Shown: positions 42,076-53,834 of the stretch, piece by piece
How the letters are laid out: the number at the start of each line of letters is the position of its first letter
Numbering within the stretch: the first letter of the stretch is position 1
Source: Saprospiraceae bacterium
GTDB taxonomy: Bacteria > Bacteroidota > Bacteroidia > Chitinophagales > Saprospiraceae
DNA length: 64,000 nt
Assembly (NCBI GenBank): GCA_020631105.1
Contig: JAHDHW010000008.1
Location: 2,503-66,502 of the forward strand
Direction: 5' to 3'
Notes under the pieces: generated by a model
Seen by the model: only the letters and a program-made list of their open reading frames with translations
Told to the model about the DNA's origin: nothing
Databases searched by the model: none
Position numbers and translations under genes: made by a program

Positions 42076-42477
42076 TTAGTATACGTAGCAAACAAGCTCA
42101 CCACCTACATTTTCAGCACGTGCTTGTTTATCTGTCATTACCCCTTTAGAGGTAGAAACAATAGCGATACCCAATCCATTGATTATACGAGGGATATCAT
42201 TAGCACCAGAAAACTTTCGCAATCCTGGTTTACTTATTCTACCTAACTTACGAATAACCGGCTTCTTCGCCGTATCATATTTCAAAGCAATTTTAATGAT
42301 CCCCTGTTTCCCTTCGTTATCATCGAATTTGTACTTGAGGATATACCCTTGATCATAAAGAATCTCCGTAATACTTTTTTTCATTCTAGAAGCGGGAATC
42401 TCAACGATTCTGTGCCCTGCTTGCTGTGCATTGCGGATACGGGTTAAATAATCTGCGATTGGATCTGTTAATGCCAT
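42076..42477 (-). CDS. rpsH: 30S ribosomal protein S8
   Basis: [36 protein letters not shown]. Confidence 0.98.
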   Translation of the reverse strand: MALTDPIADYLTRIRNAQQAGHRIVEIPASRMKKSITEILYDQGYILKYKFDDNEGKQGIIKIALKYDTAKKPVIRKLGRISKPGLRKFSGANDIPRIINGLGIAIVSTSKGVMTDKQARAENVGGELVCYVY

Positions 42478-42524
42478 CGTATTATTAGATATTTAAGTAT
42501 AGCTAAATAAAAGGATAAAGTAAT

Positions 42525-42794
42525 CTACCAACTTGCTTTAGTAACACCAGGAATCTTTCCAGACAGTGCCATTTTTCTGAAAGCTACACGAGAAATACCG
42601 AACATTCTCATATATCCTTTCGGGCGTCCTGTAAGCAAACAACGATTATGCAAACGAACTTTAGAAGAATTACGCGGTAACTTATCCAACTCCTCCCATC
42701 TTCCTTCTTCTTTAAGTTGCTTTCGTAAATCTGCGTATTTAGCAACTAATCGTTCTCTTTTCTTTTCGCGAGCTATAATAGATTTCTTAGCCAT
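42525..42794 (-). CDS. rpsN: 30S ribosomal protein S14
   Basis: [38 protein letters not shown]. Confidence 0.97.
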   Translation of the reverse strand: MAKKSIIAREKKRERLVAKYADLRKQLKEEGRWEELDKLPRNSSKVRLHNRCLLTGRPKGYMRMFGISRVAFRKMALSGKIPGVTKASW

Positions 42795-42812
42795 TGTTTA
42801 TGATAATTTAAA

Positions 42813-43367
42813 TTAGTTCTGATTTTTAAACGGCATCCCTAAATGCTTCAACAATGCCAATGCCTCAGCGTCTGTTTGTGCAGTAGTAACGAAGGTAATA
42901 TCCATTCCGGTAATACGATTAACTTTATCTAAGTCTATCTCTGGGAAAATGATATGTTCAGTGATTCCCATTGTGTAATTACCTCTACCATCAAAGCTTT
43001 TATCGTTTACACCTCTAAAGTCCCGTACACGAGGCAAAGCAACAGTGATTAAGCGATCTAAGAATTCCCACATTTGGTCATGTCTTAATGTTACTCTTGC
43101 ACCGACATACATTCCTTCTCTCAACTTAAAGTTAGAGATAGATTTTGATGCTTTAGTAGCAACTGCCTGCTGGCCTGCAATTAAAGTCATCTCACTTATA
43201 GCTGAGTCGATTAGCTTTTTATCCGCGGTAGCACCTCCTACTCCTTGGTTAAGACAAACCTTTACCAATTTAGGAACCTGCATAGGAGTCTTGTAATTAA
43301 ATTGCTCTTGCAACTTAGGAACTACATCGTCCTTATATTTTATTTTAAATCTTGGTTGATAACTCAT
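42813..43367 (-). CDS. rplE: 50S ribosomal protein L5
   Basis: [38 protein letters not shown]. Confidence 0.98.
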   Translation of the reverse strand: MSYQPRFKIKYKDDVVPKLQEQFNYKTPMQVPKLVKVCLNQGVGGATADKKLIDSAISEMTLIAGQQAVATKASKSISNFKLREGMYVGARVTLRHDQMWEFLDRLITVALPRVRDFRGVNDKSFDGRGNYTMGITEHIIFPEIDLDKVNRITGMDITFVTTAQTDAEALALLKHLGMPFKNQN

Positions 43368-43717
43368 TACTTGATTATTTCGCCGGATTTTTTAGAATAT
43401 CTTACTATTTTTCCATCGACCGTCTTTCTGCCTACTCTTGTAGCTTCACCAGTTTTAGGATCAACTAACATTACATTAGAGATGTGAATTGGAGCAGCTT
43501 TCTCAATAATTCCACCTGGGCTATCTTGAGTAGGTTTCTGGTGTTTTTTCACAGAATTTACCTGGTCAACAATAACACGATTTTTCTTCGGCAATACTTC
43601 AAGTACTTCTCCTTTCGTACCTTTATCAGCACCTGCAATTACGATTACCGTATCTCCTTTCTTGATATTCAATTTAGGAGCAAATCGCTTTTGTGTATTT
43701 TTATTTTTATTGATCAT
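43367..43717 (-). CDS. rplX: 50S ribosomal protein L24
   Basis: [36 protein letters not shown] motif; TAATG overlap with rplE. Confidence 0.97.
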   Translation of the reverse strand: MINKNKNTQKRFAPKLNIKKGDTVIVIAGADKGTKGEVLEVLPKKNRVIVDQVNSVKKHQKPTQDSPGGIIEKAAPIHISNVMLVDPKTGEATRVGRKTVDGKIVRYSKKSGEIIK

Positions 43718-43747
43718 AATACTTTGGATTGACAGGGAAGTCCCTAT

Positions 43748-44113
43748 TTATAGCACTTCTGGCGCCAATGAAACAATTTTCATATAATCTTTTTCCCGTA
43801 ATTCTCTGGCAACAGGGCCAAATATACGTGTACCTCGTGGCTCATCAGCTGCGGTTAATAACACGACTGCATTATCATCGAAACGAATATAAGAGCCATC
43901 CTTTCTTCGGATTTCTTTTTTAGTTCGAACGATTACAGCTTTAGAAACTGTTCCTTTTTTAACACCTCCAGGAGAAGCTTCTTTAACCGTAACAACGATT
44001 TGATCACCGATTGAAGCATATCGTCTTTTAGAACCTCCAAGTACTCGGATACAGAGCACTTCCTTTGCTCCACTGTTATCGGCAACTTTTAGTCTAGATT
44101 CTTGCTGTATCAT
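43748..44113 (-). CDS. rplN: 50S ribosomal protein L14
   Basis: [33 protein letters not shown]. Confidence 0.98.
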   Translation of the reverse strand: MIQQESRLKVADNSGAKEVLCIRVLGGSKRRYASIGDQIVVTVKEASPGGVKKGTVSKAVIVRTKKEIRRKDGSYIRFDDNAVVLLTAADEPRGTRIFGPVARELREKDYMKIVSLAPEVL

Positions 44114-44156
44114 TTTCTAATAATCTTTTAAAATAGTGAAACCCCCAAAAGGTGAA

Positions 44157-44420
44157 TTACTTAGCTCTTTCAACAATTTCTACCAAACGCCATCTTTTAC
44201 GTTTGCTTAACGGACGGCTTTCCATGATACGTACTGTATCTCCCACATTGCAATCATTATTTTCGTCATGCGCCATTAATTTCTTGGATTTCTTAACGAA
44301 TTTACCATAGATTGGGTGACGCAGTTTTCGTTCGATTGTAACGGTGATGGACTTATCCATTGAAACACTGGATACTACTCCGACTCGTTGTTTTTTTAAT
44401 GTTGTTTTATTTTCACTCAT
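44157..44420 (-). CDS. rpsQ: 30S ribosomal protein S17
   Basis: [42 protein letters not shown]; start moved 14 codons inside the ORF. Confidence 0.95.
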   Translation of the reverse strand: MSENKTTLKKQRVGVVSSVSMDKSITVTIERKLRHPIYGKFVKKSKKLMAHDENNDCNVGDTVRIMESRPLSKRKRWRLVEIVERAK

Positions 44421-44468
44421 AATTATATGACCTCTATGGAGGAGTTTATTATTGGAATACAAGTGTTA

Positions 44469-44732
44469 TTATTTGTTTAGCCTTCTTCGGGCTCTAATTT
44501 TAGATCGGCCAGCAAGTTGTTCTTCAGTCATATTGCTAACTTGTCTACGACGCATTTCGCTTTTGAGGCGTGCGATATCACGTCGCACTTCTCTCAATTG
44601 CATAGGATTATCTAGTCCTTTGATCGTATGATCGAATTTAAGTTTTTGAAACTGATCTTGGGTCTCCTTCAACTCATTGTTTAAATCAGCATCAGAAAGC
44701 TCTTGTAGTTCTAAGTATTTTTTAGTTGCCAT
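44469..44732 (-). CDS. rpmC: 50S ribosomal protein L29
   Basis: ELKETQDQFQKLKFDHTIKGLDNPMQLREVRRDIARLKSEMRRR; position between L16 and S17. Confidence 0.94.
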   Translation of the reverse strand: MATKKYLELQELSDADLNNELKETQDQFQKLKFDHTIKGLDNPMQLREVRRDIARLKSEMRRRQVSNMTEEQLAGRSKIRARRRLNK

Positions 44733-44753
44733 TATCTATAATGAATTAAAAGG

Positions 44754-45173
44754 TTAACCTACGTAATCAGGCCTAACAACAAATTTAGTTGCTACCGGTA
44801 ATTTTTGGGCAGCTAATCGCAAAGCTTCTTTAGCTGTTTCCATTGGAACACCATCCATTTCAAACATGATTCTTCCTGGCTTTACAACCGCTACATAGTG
44901 ATCCAATGCTCCTTTACCCTTACCCATACGTACTTCCAAAGGTTTAGCAGTAATAGGTTTGTCCGGAAAAATTCTAATCCAAACGTTTCCTTCACGTTTC
45001 ATATATCTTGTCATCGCGATACGAGCAGCCTCGATCTGTCTGTTTGTGATATATGCAGAATCCAGTGATTTCAGTGCAAAGCTACCGAAAGAGATCTTGC
45101 TGCCTCGATGAGCTATACCTTTAACTCTTCCTTTCTGCTGCTTGCGATATTTAGTACGTTTAGGCTGTAACAT
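44754..45173 (-). CDS. rplP: 50S ribosomal protein L16
   Basis: [30 protein letters not shown]. Confidence 0.98.
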   Translation of the reverse strand: MLQPKRTKYRKQQKGRVKGIAHRGSKISFGSFALKSLDSAYITNRQIEAARIAMTRYMKREGNVWIRIFPDKPITAKPLEVRMGKGKGALDHYVAVVKPGRIMFEMDGVPMETAKEALRLAAQKLPVATKFVVRPDYVG

Positions 45174-45241
45174 TTTAACCTTGTTTTTAACGAATTAGCG
45201 TAAAAATTACCGTAAAAAAGGTGCTTTCTGAAAAAGCAGGG

Positions 45242-45249
45242 CAAAGGTA
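45242..45249 (-). promoter_or_regulatory. Candidate internal -7 box (TACCTTTG) in the rpsC-rplP spacer
   Basis: TAnnTTTG on minus strand in a 97-nt spacer; no clear -33. Confidence 0.3.
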
Positions 45250-45269
45250 CGGCTTTTTGTTCTATTTTT

Positions 45270-45995
45270 CTAGTTGCGACGCTGATTTCTTCGATCTCCT
45301 CCGCGGCGATTATCTCTTCTGCCTCCTTTATCTTTACTATCCAATCCAACGTTAGGAGATAAGTCTCTTTTACCTAGAACTTCCCCTTTACAAATCCATA
45401 CTTTAATCCCAATCTTACCATAAACGGTTAAAGCTTCGGATAATGCATAGTCGATATCTGCTCTAAAGGTATGCAATGGAGTTCGTCCATCTTTATATTC
45501 TTCAGATCGAGCCATCTCAGCTCCGTTCAGTCGACCAGAGATACGAATTTTGATTCCTTCTGCTCCTACTCGCATAGTAGATTGAATTGCCATTTTGATA
45601 GCACGTCTATAATTAATCCGAGCTTCAATTTGTTTGGCAATCATTTCCCCAACAATAGCTGCGTCAAGCTCTGGCTTGCGGATTTCGATGATGTTAATCT
45701 GAACATCCATGCTAGAGATTTTTTTCAACTCTTCTCTTAGCTTATCTACTTCCTTACCGCCTTTACCGATGACAATACCAGGTCTTGAGGTATGAATGGT
45801 AACAGTAATACGCTTTAGAGTACGTTCGATGATGATTCGAGCAATTCCGCCTTTTGGTATCCGCGCTCTAAGGTAGGTACGGATTTTTTCATCTTCGACT
45901 ACTTTAAGACCAAAGTCTTTACCACCAAACCAGTTGGATTCCCAACCTCTGATGATTCCTAGACGATTACCTATTGGATTTGTTTTCTGACCCAT
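45270..45995 (-). CDS. rpsC: 30S ribosomal protein S3
   Basis: [28 protein letters not shown] domain [16 protein letters not shown]. Confidence 0.98.
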   Translation of the reverse strand: MGQKTNPIGNRLGIIRGWESNWFGGKDFGLKVVEDEKIRTYLRARIPKGGIARIIIERTLKRITVTIHTSRPGIVIGKGGKEVDKLREELKKISSMDVQINIIEIRKPELDAAIVGEMIAKQIEARINYRRAIKMAIQSTMRVGAEGIKIRISGRLNGAEMARSEEYKDGRTPLHTFRADIDYALSEALTVYGKIGIKVWICKGEVLGKRDLSPNVGLDSKDKGGRRDNRRGGDRRNQRRN

Positions 45996-46019
45996 GAATG
46001 ATGGTATTATTAATTAGTA

Positions 46020-46430
46020 TTAATCGTTATTATCTTCAGCAGCAACTTCCTCTACCTCTTCCACTTGGTTTTCACTCTCTAGTGGTATGCGGTTAGCTAC
46101 TTTTAAAGTTACGTGATTTGTGTGCTTACGAATTCGGTGTGCACGTCCATGAGGTGCAGGGCGAAAACGTTTAAGCATAGTGCCTTGGTCAGCAAACGCT
46201 TCACTTACAAAAAGGTCATAGTCATCTGCATTTTCTGTCATACCATTTTTGTATTCCCAGTTAGCGATTGCAGAAAGCAATACTTTCTCTAACCAAACAG
46301 CCGCTTCTTTATTAGTGTAGCGTAGGATATTTAATGCATCCTCCACATTTTTTCCGCGGATGTTATCGACAACCAGTCTCATCTTTCGGACTGACATCGG
46401 ACAATTTTTGAGCTTAGCAACAGCTTCCAT
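46020..46430 (-). CDS. rplV: 50S ribosomal protein L22
   Basis: MEAVAKLKNCPMSVRKMRLVVDNIRGKNVEDALNIL; ORF start 8 codons upstream. Confidence 0.95.
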   Translation of the reverse strand: MEAVAKLKNCPMSVRKMRLVVDNIRGKNVEDALNILRYTNKEAAVWLEKVLLSAIANWEYKNGMTENADDYDLFVSEAFADQGTMLKRFRPAPHGRAHRIRKHTNHVTLKVANRIPLESENQVEEVEEVAAEDNND

Positions 46431-46482
46431 ATTACGTAGTTTGAATATTCCCAATAGTACTTAGGAATGTTTCCAAAAATTT

Positions 46483-46752
46483 TTATTTCTTTCTATTACC
46501 TGAGTGGCCTTTAAAGTTTCGTGTAGGAGAAAACTCTCCTAGTTTGTGCCCAACCATGTTTTCAGTAACGAACACAGGTACGAATGTTTTGCCATTGTGA
46601 ACCGCAATTGTTTCCCCAACCATATCAGGAATAATCATTGAAGCTCTTGACCAAGTTTTGATCACGCTCTTCTTATTTGATTCTTTCGCTTTCTCTAATT
46701 TCTTGAGCAACTTATGGAAAACGTATGGTCCTTTTTTAATTGATCTAGCCAT
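46483..46752 (-). CDS. rpsS: 30S ribosomal protein S19
   Basis: [39 protein letters not shown]. Confidence 0.98.
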   Translation of the reverse strand: MARSIKKGPYVFHKLLKKLEKAKESNKKSVIKTWSRASMIIPDMVGETIAVHNGKTFVPVFVTENMVGHKLGEFSPTRNFKGHSGNRKK

Positions 46753-46776
46753 GATATATTTCTAGAGTTTATCTAA

Positions 46777-47613
46777 TTATTTTTTAGACTTAGTCTTACG
46801 CTTAGATATAATAAGTTTAGAAGACTGCTTCTTAGTGTTACGAGTTTTTTGACCTTTAGCCATGACTCCAGTTCTTGACTGTGGATGACCTCCAGAAGCT
46901 CTACCTTCACCACCACCCATTGGGTGATCTACTGGGTTCATTGCTACACCTCTTACTCTTGGACGTCTTCCTAACCATCTTTTTCTACCTGCTTTACCTA
47001 GTACTTGTAATCCGTGATCAGGATTAGAGGTAGTTCCGATAGTTGCTTTACACGTTGATAAGATTCTACGCACCTCTCCAGAAGGAAGCTTAACAATTGC
47101 GTATTTACCTTCACGTCCCATCAATTGGCCATAAGTACCGGCACTTCTAGCTAAAGCTGCACCTTTACCTGGATCCATTTCGATTGCGTGTATAACAGCA
47201 CCTAAAGGAATATCACTCAAAAACATAGCATTTCCAGTATCAGGTGTTGCTGTTTTTCCAGATAATACTTTATCACCTACCTTAAGTCCGTCAGGAGCGA
47301 TAATATATCGTTTCTCTCCATCAGCGTATACGATTAAAGCGATAAAAGCAGTACGATTTGGATCATATTCGATGGTCTTAACTGTACCAGGAATACCATC
47401 TTTATTACGTTTGAAGTCGATAACCCGGTAGCGTTTCTTGTGTCCTCCACCTCTATTACGCATAGTCATTTTACCATCATGGTTACGACCACCTGAACGT
47501 TTGATAGATGTCACCAAACTTTTCTCGGGTTTGTCAGTTGTTACCGCCGCGAAAGTATTTCCTACTCTAAATCGCGTACCCGGAGTCATCGGATTGAATT
47601 TTTTAACTGGCAT
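46777..47613 (-). CDS. rplB: 50S ribosomal protein L2
   Basis: [51 protein letters not shown]. Confidence 0.98.
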   Translation of the reverse strand: MPVKKFNPMTPGTRFRVGNTFAAVTTDKPEKSLVTSIKRSGGRNHDGKMTMRNRGGGHKKRYRVIDFKRNKDGIPGTVKTIEYDPNRTAFIALIVYADGEKRYIIAPDGLKVGDKVLSGKTATPDTGNAMFLSDIPLGAVIHAIEMDPGKGAALARSAGTYGQLMGREGKYAIVKLPSGEVRRILSTCKATIGTTSNPDHGLQVLGKAGRKRWLGRRPRVRGVAMNPVDHPMGGGEGRASGGHPQSRTGVMAKGQKTRNTKKQSSKLIISKRKTKSKK

Positions 47614-47655
47614 CTTAATAAATTTCTTTATTAGCTATTTGTGCTATTTCCACAA

Positions 47656-47952
47656 TTAAATGTCACCGAAGAAATCGATGTCGTATCCATCAGCAAGCGT
47701 AACCATTGCTTTCTTATATGAGGATACATGTCCGCGAATATAACCAGCACGAGTATTTCTGCTCTTGGCTTTCGCAGGCATGACAGCAGTATTGACCGCA
47801 GCGACTTTTACATCGTACATTTTCTCAACTGCCTTTTTGATTTCTATCTTATTAGATTTACGATCAACTACGAAGCTGTACTGATTTAAAGTCTCAGACA
47901 AAGTCTCCGCTTTTTCGGTGATGATCGGTTTAATTAAAATCATTTTTGCCAT
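47656..47952 (-). CDS. rplW: 50S ribosomal protein L23
   Basis: MAKMILIKPIITEKAETLSETLNQYSFVVDRKSNKIEIKKAVEKMY; start inside the ORF. Confidence 0.96.
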   Translation of the reverse strand: MAKMILIKPIITEKAETLSETLNQYSFVVDRKSNKIEIKKAVEKMYDVKVAAVNTAVMPAKAKSRNTRAGYIRGHVSSYKKAMVTLADGYDIDFFGDI

Positions 47953-47986
47953 TTTGAATATCTTTTTTGAAGCTTTAAGCCCCTTC

Positions 47987-48616
47987 TTAAGCAAAAGTTT
48001 CTTTTATTTTTTCAATAGATCCCGCTGAAAGGATCAATGTACTGGCCTTAAGTACCTGGTATGTGTTCAAGTCTTGAGCAGAAGTAACATTAGTCTTCTG
48101 TAGATTGCGACTAGACAAGTATACTACCGGATTATGATCCGCAGTCACCAAAAGGGTACTTTTTTCACCTAATGAAAGGTTATTAAGCATGTTTCGGTAT
48201 TCGCTTGTCTTTGGAGCCTCCATATTCAAGTCTTCGATCACAACGATTTGGCCACTAGCAGCTTTACTACTTAAAGCGGATTTACGTGCAAGTCGCTTAA
48301 CTTTTTTATTAAGCTTAAGACTGTAATCGCGATCAGGTCTAGGTCCAAAAACACGTCCACCACCTCTAAATAATGGACTTTTTAAACTACCTGCACGAGC
48401 AGTACCAGTACCTTTCTGACGCTTAATCTTTTTAGTAGAAGCTGTCACCTGCCCTTTTTCTTTAGCAGCATGAGTACCTTGTCTTTGGCTGGCGTTATAT
48501 TGCTTAACCGCTAGATATACAGCGTGTTCATTAGGCTCGATACCAAAGATATCTTCCGGTAAATCTATTTGTTTACCCGTGGCTTTACCCTCGCTATTTA
48601 AAATATCTAATTTCAT
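47987..48616 (-). CDS. rplD: 50S ribosomal protein L4
   Basis: RQGTHAAKEKGQVTASTKKIKRQKGTGTARAGSLKSPLFRGGGRVFGPRPD. Confidence 0.97.
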   Translation of the reverse strand: MKLDILNSEGKATGKQIDLPEDIFGIEPNEHAVYLAVKQYNASQRQGTHAAKEKGQVTASTKKIKRQKGTGTARAGSLKSPLFRGGGRVFGPRPDRDYSLKLNKKVKRLARKSALSSKAASGQIVVIEDLNMEAPKTSEYRNMLNNLSLGEKSTLLVTADHNPVVYLSSRNLQKTNVTSAQDLNTYQVLKASTLILSAGSIEKIKETFA

Positions 48617-48621
48617 ATCTT

Positions 48622-49257
48622 TTACTTTTCTAAGATGATGAATCCACCTTTATGACCAGGGATTGCACCCTTAATAAGGATAAGATTTTTGTCAGGAATA
48701 ACTCTTAATACCCGGAGATTTTTCGTTTTTACACGAGTTCCACCAGTACGGCCAGCCATACGCATACCTTTGAAAACCTTCGCAGGATAGGAAGCTGCAC
48801 CAATAGATCCAGGAGCACGCTGACGGTTATGTTGTCCGTGAGTAGCATCATTAACCCCTCTAAAACCGTGGCGTTTAACTACTCCTTGGAATCCTTTACC
48901 TTTAGAAGTTCCAATTACACTGATGACATCTCCTTCCTCGAACATATCTGCAGAGAAAATATCACCAAGTTTGAAATCTTCATTTAAACCAAGTTCTTCT
49001 GCGAAATCGCGGAACTCAGTTACGTACTTCTTAGGTGTTGTACCTGCTTTCTTGAAGTGGCCTTGTAAAGCTTTAGATGTATTCTTCGCTTTGGCTTCAC
49101 CATAAGCGAGTTGTACAGAAGAATAACCATCAGTGTCTTCTGTCTTAATCTGTGTTACTACACAAGGACCTGCTTCAACAACTGTACAGGCTATGTTATT
49201 ACCAGCTTCATCAAAAATGCTGGTCATACCAATTTTTTTTCCGATTAAACCGTTCAC
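48622..49257 (-). CDS. rplC: 50S ribosomal protein L3
   Basis: [35 protein letters not shown]. Confidence 0.98.
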   Translation of the reverse strand: MNGLIGKKIGMTSIFDEAGNNIACTVVEAGPCVVTQIKTEDTDGYSSVQLAYGEAKAKNTSKALQGHFKKAGTTPKKYVTEFRDFAEELGLNEDFKLGDIFSADMFEEGDVISVIGTSKGKGFQGVVKRHGFRGVNDATHGQHNRQRAPGSIGAASYPAKVFKGMRMAGRTGGTRVKTKNLRVLRVIPDKNLILIKGAIPGHKGGFIILEK

Positions 49258-49363
49258 AATTATTAAATTTTAATTATGAATATCTTATTGATTCTAAAAA
49301 TCTACGCACAGTAATCTACTGAAAACCAGCCGATTACATAATGCACGTTCAAAGAATTTTAGT

Positions 49364-49396
49364 GAATTTTGGTGAGCTTAAAGCATTCCAAAATTC
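49364..49396 (-). repeat. 9-bp inverted repeat in the rpsJ-rplC spacer
   Basis: GAATTTTGG (49364-49372) / CCAAAATTC (49388-49396). Confidence 0.75.
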
Positions 49397-49420
49397 GATA
49401 CCCAAAGGTTTAAAGAATCT

Positions 49421-49729
49421 TTACGTCAATTTTACTTGAATATCTACCCCGCTTGGCAATTCTAATTTTGACAAAGCGTCCACAGTCTTTTGTGTAGGCG
49501 TATAGATTTCAATAAGTCGCTTATGGGTCCGAAGCTGAAACTGCTCGCGAGATTTCTTATTTACGTGTGGAGAACGTAAAACAGTGAAGATTTTTTTCTC
49601 ACTGGGCAGCGGAATCGGACCTGTAACAACAGCGCCGCTGTTGCGTACCGTTTTCACGATCTTTTCCGTTGACTTGTCAACAAGATTGTGATCGTAAGAA
49701 CGTAGTTTGATTCTGATTTTTTGATTCAT
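49421..49729 (-). CDS. rpsJ: 30S ribosomal protein S10
   Basis: [40 protein letters not shown]. Confidence 0.98.
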   Translation of the reverse strand: MNQKIRIKLRSYDHNLVDKSTEKIVKTVRNSGAVVTGPIPLPSEKKIFTVLRSPHVNKKSREQFQLRTHKRLIEIYTPTQKTVDALSKLELPSGVDIQVKLT

Positions 49730-49803
49730 TACCCTAATAAATCGTTTAAGTGTTATAAAAGAGTTAGGGCGCGATGCGTATGATCAACGCCCTACTCCAA
49801 TTT

Positions 49804-51939
49804 TTATGCTTTTACTGTACCTTTGGCCTTCTCAATTACATCCTCTGCAATACTTTTAGGTGCTGCAGCATAATGAGAGAATTCCATAGTCGAAGATGCT
49901 CGGCCAGAAGTATTAGTACGTAAGGCCGTTACATATCCGAACATTTCAGATAATGGCACGTCAGCTTGAATTGCAACTGCACCGCCTGAACGTGTGTCTT
50001 GACCTTTTGGTAATCCTCGACGACGGTTAAGGTCACCGATTACACCACCAACATACTCTTCCGGAGTCACTACTTCAAGTTTCATAATTGGCTCTAATAA
50101 AACTGGTTTAGCTTTAGCAGCTGCCGCTTTGAAACCTTCTTTTGCACAAAGTTCGAATGCGATCGGTTTAGAATCCACTGCGTGCATTCCTCCATCGTAA
50201 ACACGAACTTTCATACTATCGATATTGTATCCAGCAAGGATACCATTATCCATCATTGCAAGGAAACCATCTTTGATTGGCTTTTGGTAGTTTTTATCAA
50301 TCGCACCACCAACAATAGCCCAAACAAATTGAAGTCTTTCTTTTCCGTTTTTGAAATCTTCGCTTTCTAAGAATTCTTCATCAGCAGGGCCGAGTTCGAA
50401 TTGCATATCAGCAAAGAGACCAGAACCACCTGATTGCTTTTTCAAACGCTCACGGTGATCAACAGAAAGCGTCAGTGCTTCTTTATAGTTAACCTGTGGT
50501 TGACCTTGATTACATTCAACTTTAAACTCACGTCTTAGTCGATCAATAATAATTTCCAGGTGCAACTCTCCCATACCGCTAATTACGGTTTGGTTTGTAT
50601 CTTCGTCATATCTAACTCGGAATGTAGGATCTTCTTCAGCAAGTTTTGCTAAAGCCATACCTAATTTATCCAGGTCTTTCTGTGTTTTAGGCTCTACTGC
50701 GATTCCGATTACAGGATCAGGGAAAGTCATGCTTTCTAATACAATCGGCTTATCAACAGCACATAATGTATCACCTGTACGGATATCCTTAAAACCAACA
50801 CCTGCAGCAATATCACCTGCCTCTACACGAGTAATTGGATTTTGTTTGTTTGCGTGCATCTGATAGATTCTAGAGATACGCTCTTTGTTCCCTGAACGAG
50901 TGTTCATAACATAAGAACCTGCATCTAGTCCACCCGAGTATACACGGAAGAAACATAAACGTCCGACATAAGGGTCAGTAGCAATTTTGAATGCTAAAGC
51001 TGCAAACGGCTCATCTGTACTTGGCTTTCTAGTTTCTACCTCGTCCGTCTTAGGATTAGTTCCTTCAATCGCATCAACATCAACAGGAGAAGGAAGGAAA
51101 GCACAAACAGCATCTAATAATGCTTGTACACCTTTATTTTTGAATGCAGAACCACACATCATTGGTACGATAGACATATCTAATACCGCTGCACGGATAG
51201 CTGCTCGCATTTCTTCAATCGTAATTGAATCAGGGTCTTCAAAGAATTTCTCCAATAAAGCCTCGTCATATTCAGCGACCGCTTCAACCAATTTTTCTCG
51301 GTATTCTGCAACTAAGTCTACTAAATCTTCTGGAACCGGTACTTCCTCATAAGTCATACCTTGAGTAGCATCATCCCAGATCATTGCTTTACCCGTTAAT
51401 AGGTCAACAACTCCTTCGAATGTTTCTTCAGCACCGATTGGAATTTGAAGAGGAATCGCGTTAGCGCCTAATTTCTCTTGTACGTCTTTAACAACATTCA
51501 AGAAATCAGCACCTGAACGGTCCATCTTGTTTACGAATCCAATACGTGGAACTTTGTAACGATCTGCCTGACGCCAAACAGTCTCAGACTGAGGCTCAAC
51601 ACCAGATACAGCACAAAATAGTGCTACAGTACCATCTAATACACGTAAGGAACGCTCCACTTCAACCGTAAAGTCAACGTGACCAGGAGTGTCAATAATA
51701 TTAACCGAAAACTCTTGATCTAACCACTTCCAACTAGTTTTAGTAGCAGCAGAGGTAATAGTAATACCACGCTCTTGCTCCTGCTCCATCCAGTCCATAG
51801 TAGCGGCACCATCGTGAACTTCACCGATTTTGTGGCTCAATCCAGTATAGTATAGTATACGCTCAGTCGTTGTCGTTTTACCGGCGTCAATATGGGCAGC
51901 AATACCTATATTTCTTGTGAACTTGAGATCTTTTGCCAT
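49804..51939 (-). CDS. fusA: Elongation factor G
   Basis: [47 protein letters not shown]. Confidence 0.98.
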   Translation of the reverse strand: MAKDLKFTRNIGIAAHIDAGKTTTTERILYYTGLSHKIGEVHDGAATMDWMEQEQERGITITSAATKTSWKWLDQEFSVNIIDTPGHVDFTVEVERSLRVLDGTVALFCAVSGVEPQSETVWRQADRYKVPRIGFVNKMDRSGADFLNVVKDVQEKLGANAIPLQIPIGAEETFEGVVDLLTGKAMIWDDATQGMTYEEVPVPEDLVDLVAEYREKLVEAVAEYDEALLEKFFEDPDSITIEEMRAAIRAAVLDMSIVPMMCGSAFKNKGVQALLDAVCAFLPSPVDVDAIEGTNPKTDEVETRKPSTDEPFAALAFKIATDPYVGRLCFFRVYSGGLDAGSYVMNTRSGNKERISRIYQMHANKQNPITRVEAGDIAAGVGFKDIRTGDTLCAVDKPIVLESMTFPDPVIGIAVEPKTQKDLDKLGMALAKLAEEDPTFRVRYDEDTNQTVISGMGELHLEIIIDRLRREFKVECNQGQPQVNYKEALTLSVDHRERLKKQSGGSGLFADMQFELGPADEEFLESEDFKNGKERLQFVWAIVGGAIDKNYQKPIKDGFLAMMDNGILAGYNIDSMKVRVYDGGMHAVDSKPIAFELCAKEGFKAAAAKAKPVLLEPIMKLEVVTPEEYVGGVIGDLNRRRGLPKGQDTRSGGAVAIQADVPLSEMFGYVTALRTNTSGRASSTMEFSHYAAAPKSIAEDVIEKAKGTVKA

Positions 51940-51984
51940 GATAAATTCCTTCTTAAAAAGCTATTATAATTTGTTGTTAAATGA

Positions 51985-52452
51985 TTACACTCTAAAGTGT
52001 GCGAAAGCTCGGTTAGATTCCGCCATTTTGTGCGTATCTTCTTTTCTCTTAACCGCTGCACCCTCTCCTTTAGAAGCTGCGATTAACTCAGCAGCCATTT
52101 TTTCTGCGATACCTTTACCACTACGTGCTCTAGCAAATCGAATCAACCATTTCATCCCAATCGAAATTTTACGCTTAGCACGAATTTCTGTTGGAATCTG
52201 AAAAGTAGCTCCACCAACACGCTTACTTCTTACTTCTACCTGAGGCATAGCATTATTCAATGCTTTTTTCCAGATTGCGTGCTCATCTTCATTCGTACGC
52301 TCTTTAACTATATCCATAGCATCATAGAACGCTTTGAATGCAGTTGATTTCTTGCCCTCTAACATCAGCATGTTTACAAACTGAGTAATCATTGGATCCT
52401 TGTATCGTGGATCCGGAGCAATTATTCTTAATTTTGGTTTTCTTTTACGCAT
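51985..52452 (-). CDS. rpsG: 30S ribosomal protein S7
   Basis: [39 protein letters not shown]. Confidence 0.97.
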   Translation of the reverse strand: MRKRKPKLRIIAPDPRYKDPMITQFVNMLMLEGKKSTAFKAFYDAMDIVKERTNEDEHAIWKKALNNAMPQVEVRSKRVGGATFQIPTEIRAKRKISIGMKWLIRFARARSGKGIAEKMAAELIAASKGEGAAVKRKEDTHKMAESNRAFAHFRV

Positions 52453-52512
52453 TTCTTAGAAAATTTATACGCCTTAATATATTACATGACTAACGTCAAA
52501 TAATGAATCTTT

Positions 52513-52884
52513 TTATTTAGGTCGCTTCGTTCCGTATTTTGAACGACTTTGAAGTCGATCAGTTACACCTGCTGTATCTAAAGCTCCTCGAACAATCGTG
52601 TAACGCACACCAGGCAAATCTTTTACACGTCCTCCTCGAATCAATACAATTGAGTGCTCTTGCAAATTATGTCCTTCACCAGGAATATACGCAATCACCT
52701 CAACTCCGTTTGTCAATCGAACTTTCGCTACTTTACGAAGTGCCGAGTTAGGCTTCTTAGGCGTCGTTGTGTAAACACGCGTACAAACTCCACGTTTCTG
52801 AGGGCAAGCATCCAAAGCACGAGATTTGCTCGCTTCGACAATCTTTTTCCTGCCTTTTCTTACAAGCTGATTGATTGTAGGCAT
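52513..52884 (-). CDS. rpsL: 30S ribosomal protein S12
   Basis: [36 protein letters not shown]. Confidence 0.98.
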   Translation of the reverse strand: MPTINQLVRKGRKKIVEASKSRALDACPQKRGVCTRVYTTTPKKPNSALRKVAKVRLTNGVEVIAYIPGEGHNLQEHSIVLIRGGRVKDLPGVRYTIVRGALDTAGVTDRLQSRSKYGTKRPK

Positions 52885-52989
52885 ATGTTAAAACTTTACT
52901 TAAATTTAAATTCTTCGATAATCTAGCTTAAGACCTTGATTTTATTGACTTTATAGAGTCAAAAAAGAACCTCGCCTCTTAAGCGGTTG

Positions 52990-53020
52990 CAAAGATACGA
53001 CTATTTTCCTCTTATACAAA
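52990..53020 (-). promoter_or_regulatory. Bacteroidota consensus promoter of the str operon (TTTG-N19-TATCTTTG)
   Basis: CAAAGATA 52990-52997 and CAAA 53017-53020 on plus strand; spacing exactly 19. Confidence 0.75.
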
Positions 53021-53123
53021 GCCCTCGGCGAAATATTTATCCATTTTTTCGAAGATTTTTCAAGCTTCAGCAAACATAATTTCATATAAAGTTTAAAAAC
53101 TTGTTTTTTTACATCAAAAACAC

Positions 53124-53573
53124 ATGAAAATCACTATTAGAGCTGCAAATATCGATGACATGCCGCAGGTGCACGAGTTAGTAAAAGAACTTGCCATTTA
53201 TGAAAAGGCAGGGCATGAAGTCACTACAACAGCTGCAGATTACGTAAACGACTTCACAGAAGGCCTTTTTGAGGTTTTGCTGGCCACCACAGAAGGAGAA
53301 ATTGTTGGAATAATGCTTTACTATACTACCTATTCTACTTGGAAAGGAAAAATGATCTATTTGGAGGACTTTGTGGTCAAAAAATCATACCGAGAACTTG
53401 GAGTAGGACAACAATTATACGATCACTTTATAGATATTGTCAAAGGAAAAGGAGCAAAACTGGCTAAATGGCAAGTATTGGACTGGAATAAACCTGCAAT
53501 CAACTTTTATAAGAAAAACAATGCGCATATTGAGCAAAACTGGTGGAATGTCAAAGTATTTATTCAACAATAA
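53124..53573 (+). CDS. GNAT family N-acetyltransferase
   Basis: MKITIRAANIDDMPQVHELVKELAIYEK; IYLEDFVVKKSYRELGVGQQLYDHF; WQVLDWNKPAINFYKK (diamine-acetyltransferase-like). Confidence 0.92.
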   Translation: MKITIRAANIDDMPQVHELVKELAIYEKAGHEVTTTAADYVNDFTEGLFEVLLATTEGEIVGIMLYYTTYSTWKGKMIYLEDFVVKKSYRELGVGQQLYDHFIDIVKGKGAKLAKWQVLDWNKPAINFYKKNNAHIEQNWWNVKVFIQQ

Positions 53574-53631
53574 ATTGATTTTCAATCATTTAAGCCCCAA
53601 AAGAACCTTTTTATACATTTTTCGTTTCATA

Positions 53632-53669
53632 TTAAGCAAACTATAATATTTCTTGAATAGTTTGCTTAA
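53632..53669. repeat. 13-bp perfect inverted repeat TTAAGCAAACTAT-N12-ATAGTTTGCTTAA
   Basis: Arms 53632-53644 and 53657-53669; abuts/overlaps a TAAATTTG -7-like box at 53667-53674. Confidence 0.85.
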
Positions 53670-53764
53670 ATTTGTATAAGGATACAGAAGTTATTAATTT
53701 TGATAAAATAATTTAGAATATAATACTAGTAATAGTATCAAAAATATAGTGTTTCATAGTGTGA

Positions 53765-53797
53765 GGGGTAACCGCTGCGGTGGTTGCTCCTTTTTTA
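53765..53797 (+). terminator. Plus-strand intrinsic terminator far downstream of the GNAT gene
   Basis: GGGGTAACCGC tgcg GGTGGTTGCTCC fully paired only as plus-strand RNA (three G-U wobbles) followed by T6. Confidence 0.75.
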
Positions 53798-53834
53798 TTT
53801 ACTTGACTATAAGACACAGACCTAATAACCAGTA

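Noticed and set aside
45113-45349. 78-aa minus ORF bridging rpsC and rplP
   Set aside because: Alternative frame overlapping the rpsC 3' end and rplP 5' end; both real genes explain the sequence.
53124-53573. GNAT gene as part of an antibiotic-resistance cassette
   Set aside because: Sequence resembles housekeeping diamine/spermidine-type acetyltransferases and has no mobile context.
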